From Bacteroidia bacterium (GTDB taxonomy: Bacteria; Bacteroidota; Bacteroidia; Flavobacteriales; Flavobacteriaceae): a DNA stretch of 64,000 nucleotides. The notes beneath the pieces are model-generated. The model was not told the DNA's origin, did not search any database, and saw nothing but the letters and a program-made list of their open reading frames with translations. A program made the position numbers and the translations under genes. Shown piece by piece: positions 26,801 through 35,247 of the stretch (its first letter is position 1; every line of letters begins with the position of its first letter). The stretch covers positions 62,001 through 126,000 of the forward strand of contig JAUIBP010000009.1 in the NCBI GenBank assembly GCA_030427735.1. Reading direction: 5' to 3'.

Positions 26801-26979
26801 TAGTAGACGACAAATCCAAATACACCGACTGGAGCAAACGCGATGATATAAAAGCTGAATTAAAAGTAGATTTAATAATTTTACTTGGCGAAAATGATTA
26901 CCCACCTGTAGACCGAGACGAGGTGTACAAGGAAATTTTTGAGCAGGCCGAGAACTTTAAGAAGTATCAGAGGGTATGA
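23755..26979 (+). CDS. hsdR: Type I restriction enzyme endonuclease/translocase subunit
   Basis: 1074 residues. N-terminal PD-(D/E)xK nuclease (PDGILYINGLPLVVFEFKS, about 160-180), then an SF2 helicase with Walker A GATGCGKS (317-324), DEAHR, TGTP and the later QTISRVNR motif, and a C-terminal assembly domain. It translocates and cuts unmethylated DNA together with HsdM and HsdS. It lies 6.4 kb from hsdS instead of adjacent, with at least five genes between, and starts within the abiEii stop. Confidence 0.95.
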   Translation: MKKFTEAQLEHVFAELLEDQGFPHLLGEVINRSPEDVLIKEDLKAYLESRYEKEGITSGEVDQIIRQLEAYPASDLYGSNKAIMRLVSDGFILKREDRSKKDLYIQLLDYNGLQNALEVDNHVLQNQAAEPNNNYPKTDVNCYKFVTQQEIIGYEKRIPDGILYINGLPLVVFEFKSTIREEATLFQAYEQLTVRYQRDIPELFKYNAFCVLSDGVNSKAGSFFAGYDFYYAWRKISGDDIKEVDGIQAMYTMVKGMFDKNRLRDIIRNFIYFPDTSKKDEKIVCRYPQYYAATKLYTNVVKQQKPLGDGKGGTYFGATGCGKSYTMLFLTRLLMRSAHFASPTIVLITDRTDLDDQLSSQFQNAKGYIGDNNVISVESRAELREKLQGRQSGGVFLTTIHKFTEDTELLTDRTNVVCISDEAHRSQINLEQKVKITEKGVKKTYGFAKYLHDSLPNATFVGFTGTPVDATLDVFGDIVDSYTMTESVNDEITVRLVYEGRAAKVLLNSTKLQEIEEYYSQCEADGANEYQIEESKKATTNMNVILGDPDRIKAVAEDFVKHYEKRLEEGATVKGKAMFVCSNRQIAFEFYKNVLELRPAWGEVRACEAGAELTEKEQKEILPIERVKMIMTRGKDDAKELWDLLGTKEYRKELDRQFKNSKSNFKIAIVVDMWLTGFDVPFLDTIYIDKPIQRHNLIQTISRVNRKFKGKKKGLVVDYIGIKKQMNLALAQYSKADSQNIEDVETSVVVVKDHLDLLEKLFHKFDASDYFNGSSVAQLNTLNLASEFVLQTEQTEKRFMQMTKRLKAAYDVCVGSEKLTQKHRDYIHFYLAVRSIVFKLTKGTAPDIAQMNARVREMMKEALASDGVEEIFKLGDESESQIDIFDADYIDRINKIKLPNTKIQILKNLLAKVIEEFKKVNKSRGTDFSKKMQALVEKYNERKEQDVFNAEEFDIIATELTELIIAIKQEFSAGDDLGISFEEKSFYDILKTLAHKYDFEYPDDKLVYLSKEVKKIVDDKSKYTDWSKRDDIKAELKVDLIILLGENDYPPVDRDEVYKEIFEQAENFKKYQRV

Positions 26980-27095
26980 TGCTATTGATCGTAAGTGATA
27001 GAAATAAATTTCAATATAGTTTTTAATATTGAATATCGGGTATTAAGTGATTTAGCTGTTGTTTTGTTTATTTTAGTTGGTTTAACTATACAATT

Positions 27096-27557
27096 ATGGA
27101 TACTATTTTACAATCTCTAAAAACAGGTAAATCAGATGTGCTTAAAACGCTAAGTTTGTATAGAGCACAGGGGGTTGATATTCAGCTACTAAATATAGAT
27201 GCCGATAACGTATTAAAAGTCAAAGTTTCCCAGAGTCGATTGATAAATGGTTATATATTAAATCAAAAACAATTAGTTGAACGAGGTAAAAAAGCTTTTG
27301 AGCCTACAGGTTTGAAAATAATAGTTGTACCCGTTGTGTTTTCTCTTCAGGTGGATAGTATAACCTTGGATTGGATTGAATGTAAAATGAAAGAATTTGG
27401 TTTAAAACGCAAGGATTTAATAAAGCAACTAGCTATAGACAAATCTAGTTTAAGTTTAATATTGAAAGGCAAAAGGGAATTGTCTAAGCCTATGCGTGCG
27501 ACTTTCTATTATTACTTTTTAACTTATGAGTTAAACAGGGACTTTAGAGAGTTTTAA
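27096..27557 (+). CDS. Small XRE-like HTH protein
   Basis: 153 residues. The C-terminal part (about 90-140) reads as a helix-turn-helix: LDWIECKMKEFGLKRKDLIK followed by QLAIDKSSLSLILKGKRELS. The N-terminal half has no recognised domain. It is probably a DNA-binding regulator at the edge of the RM locus. It converges on rtcB and shares a terminator with it. Confidence 0.65.
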   Translation: MDTILQSLKTGKSDVLKTLSLYRAQGVDIQLLNIDADNVLKVKVSQSRLINGYILNQKQLVERGKKAFEPTGLKIIVVPVVFSLQVDSITLDWIECKMKEFGLKRKDLIKQLAIDKSSLSLILKGKRELSKPMRATFYYYFLTYELNRDFREF

Positions 27558-27632
27558 TTAATTTGGGATTCGAATTATTCATTAAGATCATAATTAATGA
27601 GATAAAAATGCAATTTTGTATAAAAATATCAA

Positions 27633-27661
27633 ACCGTAGACTTAAATTTTAAATCTACGGT
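27633..27661. terminator. Shared bidirectional terminator between the HTH gene and rtcB
   Basis: ACCGTAGA (27633-27640) pairs with TCTACGGT (27654-27661). The interior is also nearly palindromic (28 of 29 bases in the dyad apart from one C/A pair). It lies in the 3' gap of two convergent genes, 5 bp from the rtcB stop. Confidence 0.75.
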
Positions 27662-27666
27662 AGCTA

Positions 27667-29112
<1,446 letters not shown>

Positions 29113-29161
29113 TTAATAGTATAGCACTATCATTGTTTAATATTGATAACAAATTTGAAAT

Positions 29162-29190
29162 ATAACTACGCAATTAATTTGCGTAGTTAT
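29162..29190. promoter_or_regulatory. Perfect inverted repeat in the rtcB/WYL divergent promoter
   Basis: ATAACTACGCAA (29162-29173) and TTGCGTAGTTAT (29179-29190): 12-bp perfect arms, 5-bp spacer. It lies 36 bp before the WYL ATG and about 100 bp before the rtcB start. No T tract follows, so an operator fits better than a terminator. The WYL protein is the obvious candidate ligand-responsive binder. Confidence 0.75.
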
Positions 29191-29225
29191 TTGTTTTGTT
29201 TAATTTTCTTGAAATATTTAAGACA

Positions 29226-30239
29226 ATGGCTCAAAATAAAAATGCATTAATCCGATACAAAACGATAGATAAGTGCTTACAGAATCACTTTAGGGCATGG
29301 ATGCTAGACGATTTAATTGAAGCTTGTTCTCAGGCTTTGTATGAGTATGAAGGGCGCAGTGTAAATGTTAGTAAGCGTACGGTTCAATTGGATATTCAAC
29401 TCATGAGAAGTGATAAATTGGGATATAATGCGCCCATTGAAGTCTATGAAAAAAAGTATTATCGCTATTCCGATCCAAATTTTTCTATTACAAATATTCC
29501 AATCTCAGAAACAGATATGAAGGTACTTTCTGAAACCATAGCCATGCTAAAGCAGTTTCAGGATTTTTCGTTATTTGGGGAATTGAAAGGACTATTCAAT
29601 AAGTTGGAGGATAAAATTTATACCGAAAAAACGAATAAGTTTTCAATCATTCACTTAGATAAAAATGAAGATTTAAAAGGGTTGGAGTTTTTAGATGAAA
29701 TTTACCAGGCCGTCATAAAGGAAGTGGTATTACTGATAAAATATAAGCCATTTAAATCGACGCACCCCAGTATCATAGTTTTTCATCCTTATTTTCTAAA
29801 GGAATTTAATAACAGATGGTTTGTTGTCGGTAAACCGCATGCTGAAGATCGATTACTTACCTTAGCATTAGACCGTGTTGTGTCCATCGATTATAATTTC
29901 AATCTTAAATATCAACCGACTGATTTAAACCCTGATACTTATTATAAAAACACTATAGGAGTAACGGTGTTGGATCATCACAACCTAAAGCACGTACGAT
30001 TAAAAATTGACAGAAAAAATGCGCCCTATGTTTTAACCAAGCCCTTACATAATTCTCAAACCGTTTTAAGTACGAATCCAGATGGCAGTGTAGTTATAGA
30101 AATAGTTGTGCATTTAAATTTTGAGTTGGAACGTCTTATTCTAGGATTTGGAGATGCTATTGAAGTACTGTCTCCAAAACAGTTGAAACTTAAAATAATT
30201 AAGAAATTAAATGCGGCTTTAAACCATTACGGTATATAA
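29226..30239 (+). CDS. WYL-domain transcriptional regulator
   Basis: About 337 residues from ATG 29226 (MAQNKNALIRYKTID). A TTG-initiated form 30 bp longer is possible but less likely. N-terminal winged HTH (about 5-80), then a WYL domain (about 150-240, LLIKYKPFKSTHPSIIVFHP then YFLKEFNNRWFVVG) and a C-terminal WCX-like extension. WYL regulators sense nucleic-acid or nucleotide ligands and often control DNA/RNA repair and defence. Divergent pairing with rtcB suggests control of RNA repair. Confidence 0.88.
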   Translation: MAQNKNALIRYKTIDKCLQNHFRAWMLDDLIEACSQALYEYEGRSVNVSKRTVQLDIQLMRSDKLGYNAPIEVYEKKYYRYSDPNFSITNIPISETDMKVLSETIAMLKQFQDFSLFGELKGLFNKLEDKIYTEKTNKFSIIHLDKNEDLKGLEFLDEIYQAVIKEVVLLIKYKPFKSTHPSIIVFHPYFLKEFNNRWFVVGKPHAEDRLLTLALDRVVSIDYNFNLKYQPTDLNPDTYYKNTIGVTVLDHHNLKHVRLKIDRKNAPYVLTKPLHNSQTVLSTNPDGSVVIEIVVHLNFELERLILGFGDAIEVLSPKQLKLKIIKKLNAALNHYGI

Positions 30240-30480
30240 TTAATTGGTTGATTTAATATGAAATAGCGTTTGTGTTCGAAGAAATTATCAAGTTTAGTGA
30301 ATAGGGAAATACATATTACATATACAATATTTAACAAAGTTAAACCCGCAACATATTTCTCGGAAAAGGGACGGCATAAAGCCGTTCCTGCGTCACTATT
30401 TATTCCGTTTCCTTTCCACTCCAAAATGTTGTCTTACGTTTGGTGATAGCTCCATATTGTTTAATCTAAATATTTAAATT

Positions 30481-30885
30481 ATGGAAGCAAAAACAAAACC
30501 AAGCAACAATGGTATTCAGGAGAAAACCACAGTTAAAAAGGATGTTCAAAAGCAACTCACCAATGCAGCCATTGGTAAGGGTGAAGCAAAACCTGCCACT
30601 CCAGTGGCCAAGACAGAAATCAATTTGGATGACCGCATTCAAAAGTTTGAAAAGTTAAAGGGCTTGGCGACCCAACGGGAGCGTCTTACCGAAACCCTGA
30701 ACGACCTGACCAAATTTAATTACAATCAGGATGGCTCGGCCTCTTTTCAAATTCGTGATTCGCACCATTTGGAATTCAAGACCACGAATTCAAACCTAAT
30801 CAAATTGGTGACGACACACTTGCAATTGACCTTGGAACAGCGTAAGGCTGAAATTGAATCCGCAATTGTAGCTTTCGAGCTTTAA
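30481..30885 (+). CDS. Conserved hypothetical protein of the conjugative element
   Basis: 134 residues. The first ~45 are Lys/Thr/Pro-rich and look disordered. The rest is helical (LDDRIQKFEKLKGLATQRER ... LTLEQRKAEIESAIVAFEL). It is the first gene of the mobilisation block. No function was recognised. A terminator follows directly. Confidence 0.7.
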   Translation: MEAKTKPSNNGIQEKTTVKKDVQKQLTNAAIGKGEAKPATPVAKTEINLDDRIQKFEKLKGLATQRERLTETLNDLTKFNYNQDGSASFQIRDSHHLEFKTTNSNLIKLVTTHLQLTLEQRKAEIESAIVAFEL

Positions 30886-30909
30886 GTGAGCAACCGTTCA
30901 CAATGTTTC

Positions 30910-30941
30910 AAGCCTGCCCAGCACTTTGGGTGGGCTTTTTT
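30910..30941 (+). terminator. Rho-independent terminator
   Basis: AAGCC (30910-30914) and CCCA (30917-30920) pair with TGGG (30927-30930) and GGCTT (30933-30937) around a 6-nt loop, followed by TTTTT. Confidence 0.75.
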
Positions 30942-30972
30942 ACTTACATGTTAAATTAAAAAACAAATTCCA

Positions 30973-31812
30973 ATGTACTTAAATCAATTACAACACGATG
31001 ACCTTTACGTGCCAACCGCTGTGGTACCATTAAAGGATTTGACCCAAATGCCAACGCGTAGAGGTCTTGAACAGGCTATAATCTCCAATGGTAGGATTGT
31101 AAATGTAGTCTCAAAATCATATGGCCATATTCCAAATGACCTGTTTTTTAAACAGGCGGAACAATTGTTACACGATGCGGAATTATCTTTTGAGACGCGC
31201 AGTATCAATAGGGAAGACCGTTCCTTTGTGATGGATATCATCATCAAGGACGCCAATCAGTTTACCGTAAAGCATGAAGCAGATGCCATACTACCTATGT
31301 TGCGTTTTAAAAACTCGTATGACGGAAGTGAAAGGACTTCGGGACACTTTGGATTTTATAGAAAAATCTGTAACAATGGACTACATGTTGCACAATCGGA
31401 AATCGACTTTGCTATTAAGCACAATAAGAACAATACGACCTTAATACTTCCGAAATTAAATCACCTGTTCCAAAAGTTCTTGGATAATGAGTTTTATAGC
31501 ATAGTCGATAAGTTTAACCGCATGAAATCCGTTAAGATTATGGATACCGAAGCTTTTGTAAAGGCTGTATTGGAAGAGCATAAATTGTTTCGCTATGAAT
31601 GTAGTGATACCAATGATAATCCATCCAAGCGTTCGCGGATGGTTATCGATATTATAGACCATGAGTCACTACTGCTTCAAGAATCTCCAAACCTCTGGTT
31701 AGGTTATAATGCGTTTAATGAGGTGCTTCATAATACCTTAAAACGTAGTTTTTCCCAACAGGAACGTCTGGATAGAAGACTCTTTGATACGGTATTGAAC
31801 ATGGCAACATAG
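30973..31812 (+). CDS. DUF932/DUF945-type phage/plasmid-like protein
   Basis: 279 residues. The family signature is visible as SGHFGFYRKICNNGLHVAQ (about 120-138) and the surrounding alpha/beta pattern. DUF932 proteins are common on plasmids, phages and conjugative transposons, where they lie near ssb and replication or mobilisation genes. Their role is unknown. It opens the ssb-proximal part of the element and is followed by about 800 bp without large genes. Confidence 0.75.
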   Translation: MYLNQLQHDDLYVPTAVVPLKDLTQMPTRRGLEQAIISNGRIVNVVSKSYGHIPNDLFFKQAEQLLHDAELSFETRSINREDRSFVMDIIIKDANQFTVKHEADAILPMLRFKNSYDGSERTSGHFGFYRKICNNGLHVAQSEIDFAIKHNKNNTTLILPKLNHLFQKFLDNEFYSIVDKFNRMKSVKIMDTEAFVKAVLEEHKLFRYECSDTNDNPSKRSRMVIDIIDHESLLLQESPNLWLGYNAFNEVLHNTLKRSFSQQERLDRRLFDTVLNMAT

Positions 31813-32007
31813 TCATAACCAAGGTTGCTCCAGTACCTTAAACTGGAGATTTACGGGATAATAGGCAAAGGCCAACAAGACCAAGACCATGGGATGCCGT
31901 ATGCACTGTATCCCCCGGTATAGGACGTGTTGGCTAAGGTCTTGAACCTCTCTTATTTCGTTTTAAAGTTTGTAATCATGAAATGAGGTCTTACATAGCA
32001 TTAGCCT
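31813..32007 (+). other. Structured non-coding stretch after the DUF932 gene
   Basis: Contains a perfect 7-bp hairpin CTCCAGT/ACTGGAG (31828-31834, 31842-31848, 7-nt loop) without a T tract, and widely spaced GCCAACA/TGTTGGC arms (31871-31877, 31928-31934). No protein was supported. It could be a structured RNA or part of a transfer-related region. Confidence 0.35.
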
Positions 32008-32133
32008 TCAAATAATTAAGAATGTAAAGAGACGTTCGCTTTTTAAGCGGTAGCGGTACCCCGCTGCGTTTGGGTTCATGAAGCACATGACCACGACATT
32101 CCGCTCGGCTGCATGTCGGATCAAGAGCTTCAT
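32008..32133 (-). CDS. Possible 41-residue protein
   Basis: ATG at 32131-32133 to TGA at 32008-32010. The product starts MKLLIRHAAERNVVV and is basic with a hydrophobic end. It overlaps the nested inverted repeat at 32075-32136, so the open frame may be a by-product of RNA or DNA structure. No family was recognised. Confidence 0.3.
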   Translation of the reverse strand: MKLLIRHAAERNVVVMCFMNPNAAGYRYRLKSERLFTFLII

Positions 32134-32136
32134 GAA
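32075..32136. repeat. Nested inverted repeats
   Basis: Outer arms TTCATGAAGC (32075-32084) and GCTTCATGAA (32127-32136) are perfect over 10 bp. Inner arms CGACAT (32094-32099) and ATGTCG (32113-32118) are perfect over 6 bp. Transcribed RNA would form a two-level stem. Confidence 0.6.
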
Positions 32137-32209
32137 AAGGTCTTGAACAGCCCTATGGCGCTACACTCCTTCATACCGTTACCTTGCCACATGGGGCAAG
32201 ACACAGTAT

Positions 32210-32365
32210 TCAGGAGCCGCCCCAAAGGGCAGTTCGCCTAGTATTTTCGGTTTTGAACATGTTTGTTCTGTTGCCATCAATGCTGTATTTCAATACGTGC
32301 ATTTCGTCTACTTCCAGAGCCACCCTGTACTCTTTTTTGGTCAGCAAAATAACAACATTTTTCAT
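32210..32365 (-). CDS. Small conserved-looking protein (51 residues) of the element
   Basis: ATG at 32363-32365 to TGA at 32210-32212. Product starts MKNVVILLTKKEYRVALEVD. The alternating beta-like pattern looks like a real small protein, and it is favoured over the overlapping + strand frame. It is divergent from the 58-residue gene at 32417. Confidence 0.4.
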   Translation of the reverse strand: MKNVVILLTKKEYRVALEVDEMHVLKYSIDGNRTNMFKTENTRRTALWGGS

Positions 32366-32416
32366 GGTACGACTGCATAACCGGTCGCGTACCGCTCCCT
32401 TTTATAAGTCTTAACC

Positions 32417-32593
32417 ATGAAAAATATTGTGAAATATCCAGCAACAAAAAAAGGTGACAGTGACGGCTCTATGGGAAGTAAATCAAAAGCAACTATTATG
32501 AAATCATACAGCATCAATAAAACGGCAACAGAACAACAGTTAAAAACAAAACAAAAGGAAAACGTTCTGGATATAATAAGTAAATCAATTTAA
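32417..32593 (+). CDS. Small basic protein (58 residues) upstream of ssb
   Basis: ATG 32417 to TAA 32591-32593. Lys/Ser/Thr-rich, beginning MKNIVKYPATKKGDSDGS, probably disordered. It lies 24 bp before ssb on the same strand and may be cotranscribed. No family was recognised. Confidence 0.4.
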   Translation: MKNIVKYPATKKGDSDGSMGSKSKATIMKSYSINKTATEQQLKTKQKENVLDIISKSI

Positions 32594-32617
32594 TATTAAT
32601 TTTTAAATCTTTTCATT

Positions 32618-32965
32618 ATGGGAACTATTAAAAACCATGTACAGTTAATTGGAAACATTGGACAGGATCCAATTATAACCACGCTAGAGAGCGGCAAGAA
32701 AGTAGCACGATTTTCTTTGGCTACCAATGAGCATTACAAAAATGCTAAGGGCGAAAAACAGACCGAAACCAGTTGGCACACCATTGTGGCCTGGGGGCGT
32801 ACTGCGGATATTATTGAGAAATATACATCCAAAGGTAAAGAGGTTGGAGTTGTAGGGAAATTGAAATCCCGTAGCTATGAAACCAAGGACGGACAAACAC
32901 AGTATGTGATAGAGGTCGTAGTAGATGATATTCTACTGATGGGAGCTAAGCCCGATAAGGACTAA
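32618..32965 (+). CDS. ssb: Single-stranded DNA-binding protein
   Basis: 115 residues, one OB fold: NHVQLIGNIGQDP at the start, WHTIVAWGRTADIIEKYTSK and the KSRSYETKDGQTQYVIEVV segment. It lacks the long acidic C-terminal tail of the chromosomal SSB and ends MGAKPDKD, as in many element-borne SSBs. It probably protects transferred single-stranded DNA. A terminator follows. Confidence 0.92.
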   Translation: MGTIKNHVQLIGNIGQDPIITTLESGKKVARFSLATNEHYKNAKGEKQTETSWHTIVAWGRTADIIEKYTSKGKEVGVVGKLKSRSYETKDGQTQYVIEVVVDDILLMGAKPDKD

Positions 32966-32979
32966 TCCCCAAGTATTTC

Positions 32980-33012
32980 AAGAGGGAGCAAACCCTAAAC
33001 TCCCTCTTTATT
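32980..33012 (+). terminator. Terminator after ssb
   Basis: AAGAGGGAG (32980-32988) and CTCCCTCTT (33000-33008), perfect 9-bp stem, 11-nt loop, followed by TATTAATT. Confidence 0.75.
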
Positions 33013-33035
33013 AATTCACCTTAATTCTTTTAACA

Positions 33036-33416
33036 ATGAATTCTAATAGTAACACTTTGGAAACCGCCCTACAACAGTTTATTGGGTCGTCGGTATTTTA
33101 TCGTATCCCTTTAATTAATCTTAAAATTACTGAGGGTATTGCCTATTTGGCTGAACATGGCCACTGTCATTGGTTTGTTAACGACGCCTTAATTATGTGT
33201 AAAGGGCTTCAACACAAATGCCCCTTTATAGTAATAGATTTTAAACGCCTGACCCAACAGGAACAACAGGGTCGAGGTTATGAGGCTCAAGTAAACTATA
33301 GTGATGGCAATGCAAATGTATTGGAAACGCAACCCTATAAAATCACGGACTTTCCCATGGACTCGTTGCGTATGTATTTTGTAAATGAAATGCTGATGTT
33401 ACCTCGGGAATATTAA
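33036..33416 (+). CDS. Conserved element protein, possibly DUF6876-like
   Basis: 126 residues, compact alpha/beta: ALQQFIGSSVFYRIPLINLK, GIAYLAEHGHCHWFVNDALI and IVIDFKR. The pattern recalls the DUF6876 group of plasmid/conjugative-element proteins (F-x-G-[ST]-x-x-Y-R ... YLAE-x-x-x-x-[YW]), but the match is from memory. It stands between ssb and the mobilisation genes with its own terminator. Confidence 0.65.
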   Translation: MNSNSNTLETALQQFIGSSVFYRIPLINLKITEGIAYLAEHGHCHWFVNDALIMCKGLQHKCPFIVIDFKRLTQQEQQGRGYEAQVNYSDGNANVLETQPYKITDFPMDSLRMYFVNEMLMLPREY

Positions 33417-33439
33417 ACCGGGGAGCGATTAATAGCGAT

Positions 33440-33476
33440 AAAGGAGTTTTTTAAACCACTAAAAAGCTCCTTTTAT
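33440..33476 (+). terminator. Terminator before the mobilisation region
   Basis: AAAGGAGTTTTTTA (33440-33453) pairs with TAAAAAGCTCCTTT (33460-33473), one T/G pair, 6-nt loop, followed by T-rich sequence. Confidence 0.8.
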
Positions 33477-33563
33477 TTTGCGCAATTTGCAAAGAAATAT
33501 GCCTTTGGATCGCTAATATTTTAAAGCGTTTGTTTCGTACTCTTAAAATGTTAAGGAATAGTG

Positions 33564-33672
33564 ATTCCGAAGCAGACCTGTACTATCTTAAGATACGGCT
33601 GGTCGGAATTTTGTCCCGCTCGCGCGGGACGAAATGGAGGAGCAAGAGGGTAACCCGCAACGGCGTGGTTAC
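33564..33672. other. Candidate origin of transfer (oriT)
   Basis: Three stacked dyads just upstream of the mobilisation genes. ATTCCGA (33564-33570) and TCGGAAT (33603-33609) enclose the 12-bp palindrome TATCTTAAGATA (33584-33595). GTCCCGC/GCGGGAC (33613-33619, 33624-33630) is a 4-nt-loop hairpin. GTAACC/GGTTAC (33650-33655, 33667-33672) follows. This density of inverted repeats before bfmA, relaxase and coupling protein is what an oriT looks like. The nick site is not identified. Confidence 0.5.
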
Positions 33673-33753
33673 AGTGATTTTAAATAATGCAACACACTGA
33701 TTGTTAGTAAGTTACGATTGTGTGTGGAGTTTTGAACTGAAATCAGCTCCTTG

Positions 33754-33810
33754 TTTTTTACTAAAAAACGTTTCCAGCCCAATAAAATCAAAGGATTTTT
33801 TACTAAAAAA
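33754..33810 (+). repeat. Two copies of a 15-bp dyad before the BfmA-like gene
   Basis: TTTTTTACTAAAAAA occurs at 33754-33768 and 33796-33810, 42 bp apart (about four helical turns), the second copy touching the start codon region at 33812. Each is symmetric apart from its centre base. They look like paired operator or relaxosome binding sites. Confidence 0.6.
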
Positions 33811-33811
33811 G

Positions 33812-34204
33812 ATGGATAAAGGTTTTGAAAAAGAGGGATTTGTAACCCTGAAAATAAAACAGTCTGTAGCCAAGCAATTTAAGTCTTACAGCAAACGTTT
33901 AGGGAAATCTCACTCGATCTCCTTATTGTTGATGCTGGAATTCTTCGACCGAAGCGGCCTGTCCCCAGAAGAACAGCTTGGGCCAAATATGCAAACTTTA
34001 GAACTTGCGATTAAACGCAGGCTTAATGCCATGATTGCCATTATCAAGGATATTGAGAAGCATCAGACCAAACCCACAGCGGCCATGTTACAAGCGCTTT
34101 TTGAATCGGCAGCAACAAACCCTCAATCCCCAATGCGGGTAGAACGTAAAGAAAATACGTCAGCACCTAAATTTCAAGAACGCATAATTAACGAAAGGGA
34201 ATAG
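33812..34204 (+). CDS. BfmA/BtgA-family mobilisation accessory protein
   Basis: 130 residues from ATG 33812 (MDKGFEKEGFVTLKIKQSV). An upstream TTG frame exists but the ATG fits the family. The family binds oriT and helps the relaxase; the N-terminal segment VTLKIKQSVAKQFKSYSKRL is ribbon-helix-helix-like. It is first in the operon bfmA-relaxase-coupling protein and may autoregulate through the two dyads upstream. Confidence 0.75.
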   Translation: MDKGFEKEGFVTLKIKQSVAKQFKSYSKRLGKSHSISLLLMLEFFDRSGLSPEEQLGPNMQTLELAIKRRLNAMIAIIKDIEKHQTKPTAAMLQALFESAATNPQSPMRVERKENTSAPKFQERIINERE

Positions 34205-34208
34205 CATC

Positions 34209-35237
34209 ATGTACATTACCATTAGTCCTCAAAAAATAGGCGGCCAGTATGCCAAAAGTGTAGCAGATTTTGTGAACTACCTGGAGAAGGAAAATAAAGA
34301 GGTTGCTCCAGAAGAGGAGGCACATTTCTTTAACCATCAGGGCGAGGAAATCACAGCTCGGGACGTGGTTAAGGCCATTGATGGAAATACAGCCAAACTG
34401 AAAACCAAAGAACCTAAATTTTATAGCATTACCGTCAATCCCAGTCAACGTGAACTCCGGGCCTTGGAGCGAGGGGACATGGATCTGAAACAATACACGA
34501 AAGGGCTCATGGAGGAATATGTCAAGTGTTTCAATCGCGAGATCGATAATAGACCACCACAAATTCAGGACATCCTCTATTTTGCCAAGATCGAACAACA
34601 CAGACGTTTTAAACCGACCGACAAGGAGGTGCGGGAGAATCAAGTATATGCCTCGAAAATTTTGGAATGTAAAAATGAAATCCGAAAGATAGAGAACTGA
34701 TTAAAAATCGGTAAGGTTAATGATTATCAGAAGCTAATTCTAAAGTTGGAGCAGCAGGCACCACACAAACAGGAAGGGCAGCGTATCGTTCCAGGAATGT
34801 TGAAAACTGGTCGGCAAAGCCACGTCCATATTATTGTTAGTCGTAAAGATGCCTCCAATAGGTTCAGTTTGTCTCCTGGCAGTAAAAATAAAGGTTCAGA
34901 AGTAGAGATCGATGGTAAATTGGTAAAGCGGGGATTTGATCGGGATCAGTTTTTTCAATTGGCGGAACAACGTTTTGATGCCATGGCAAACTATCAACGC
35001 AATTATGTGGAATCCTATTCCGGAAGGAAAACCGCCCTGTTAAACCCAAAGTTATTTTATGCCACCTTATTAGGTCTGCCAACTTCCGAACGGGCATTGG
35101 CCATGAAACTGCTCAATCGGGCAGGCATGCGTATCCCTGCCATTCCGACTTCCAAAGTCCAGCTGGCAACTCAGGTCCTGCAACAATTAAAACGGGGTCT
35201 AGGCATGGCTATGAAATCTGGAAGTATTGAATATTAA
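34209..35237 (+). pseudogene. Relaxase/mobilisation protein (DUF5712-like) interrupted by one TGA
   Basis: A single frame of 343 codons with one internal TGA at 34698-34700 (codon 164). The first part (MYITISPQKIGGQYAKSVAD ... FYSITVNPSQRELRAL) and the second part (GMLKTGRQSHVHIIVSRKD, SLSPGSKNKG) together match the Bacteroidetes mobilisation protein family that carries an HxH (HVH) motif for nicking. The stop falls before that motif, so the short product would be inactive. The second part has no ATG start of its own near 34746. A sequencing error or recoding are alternatives. It starts 4 bp after bfmA. Confidence 0.75.
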
Positions 35238-35247
35238 ATTAACAATC

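Noticed and set aside
32184-32414. 76-residue plus-strand frame before ssb
   Set aside because: The minus-strand frame of 51 residues over the same DNA has a more protein-like pattern; the plus frame is rich in shadow-type residues.
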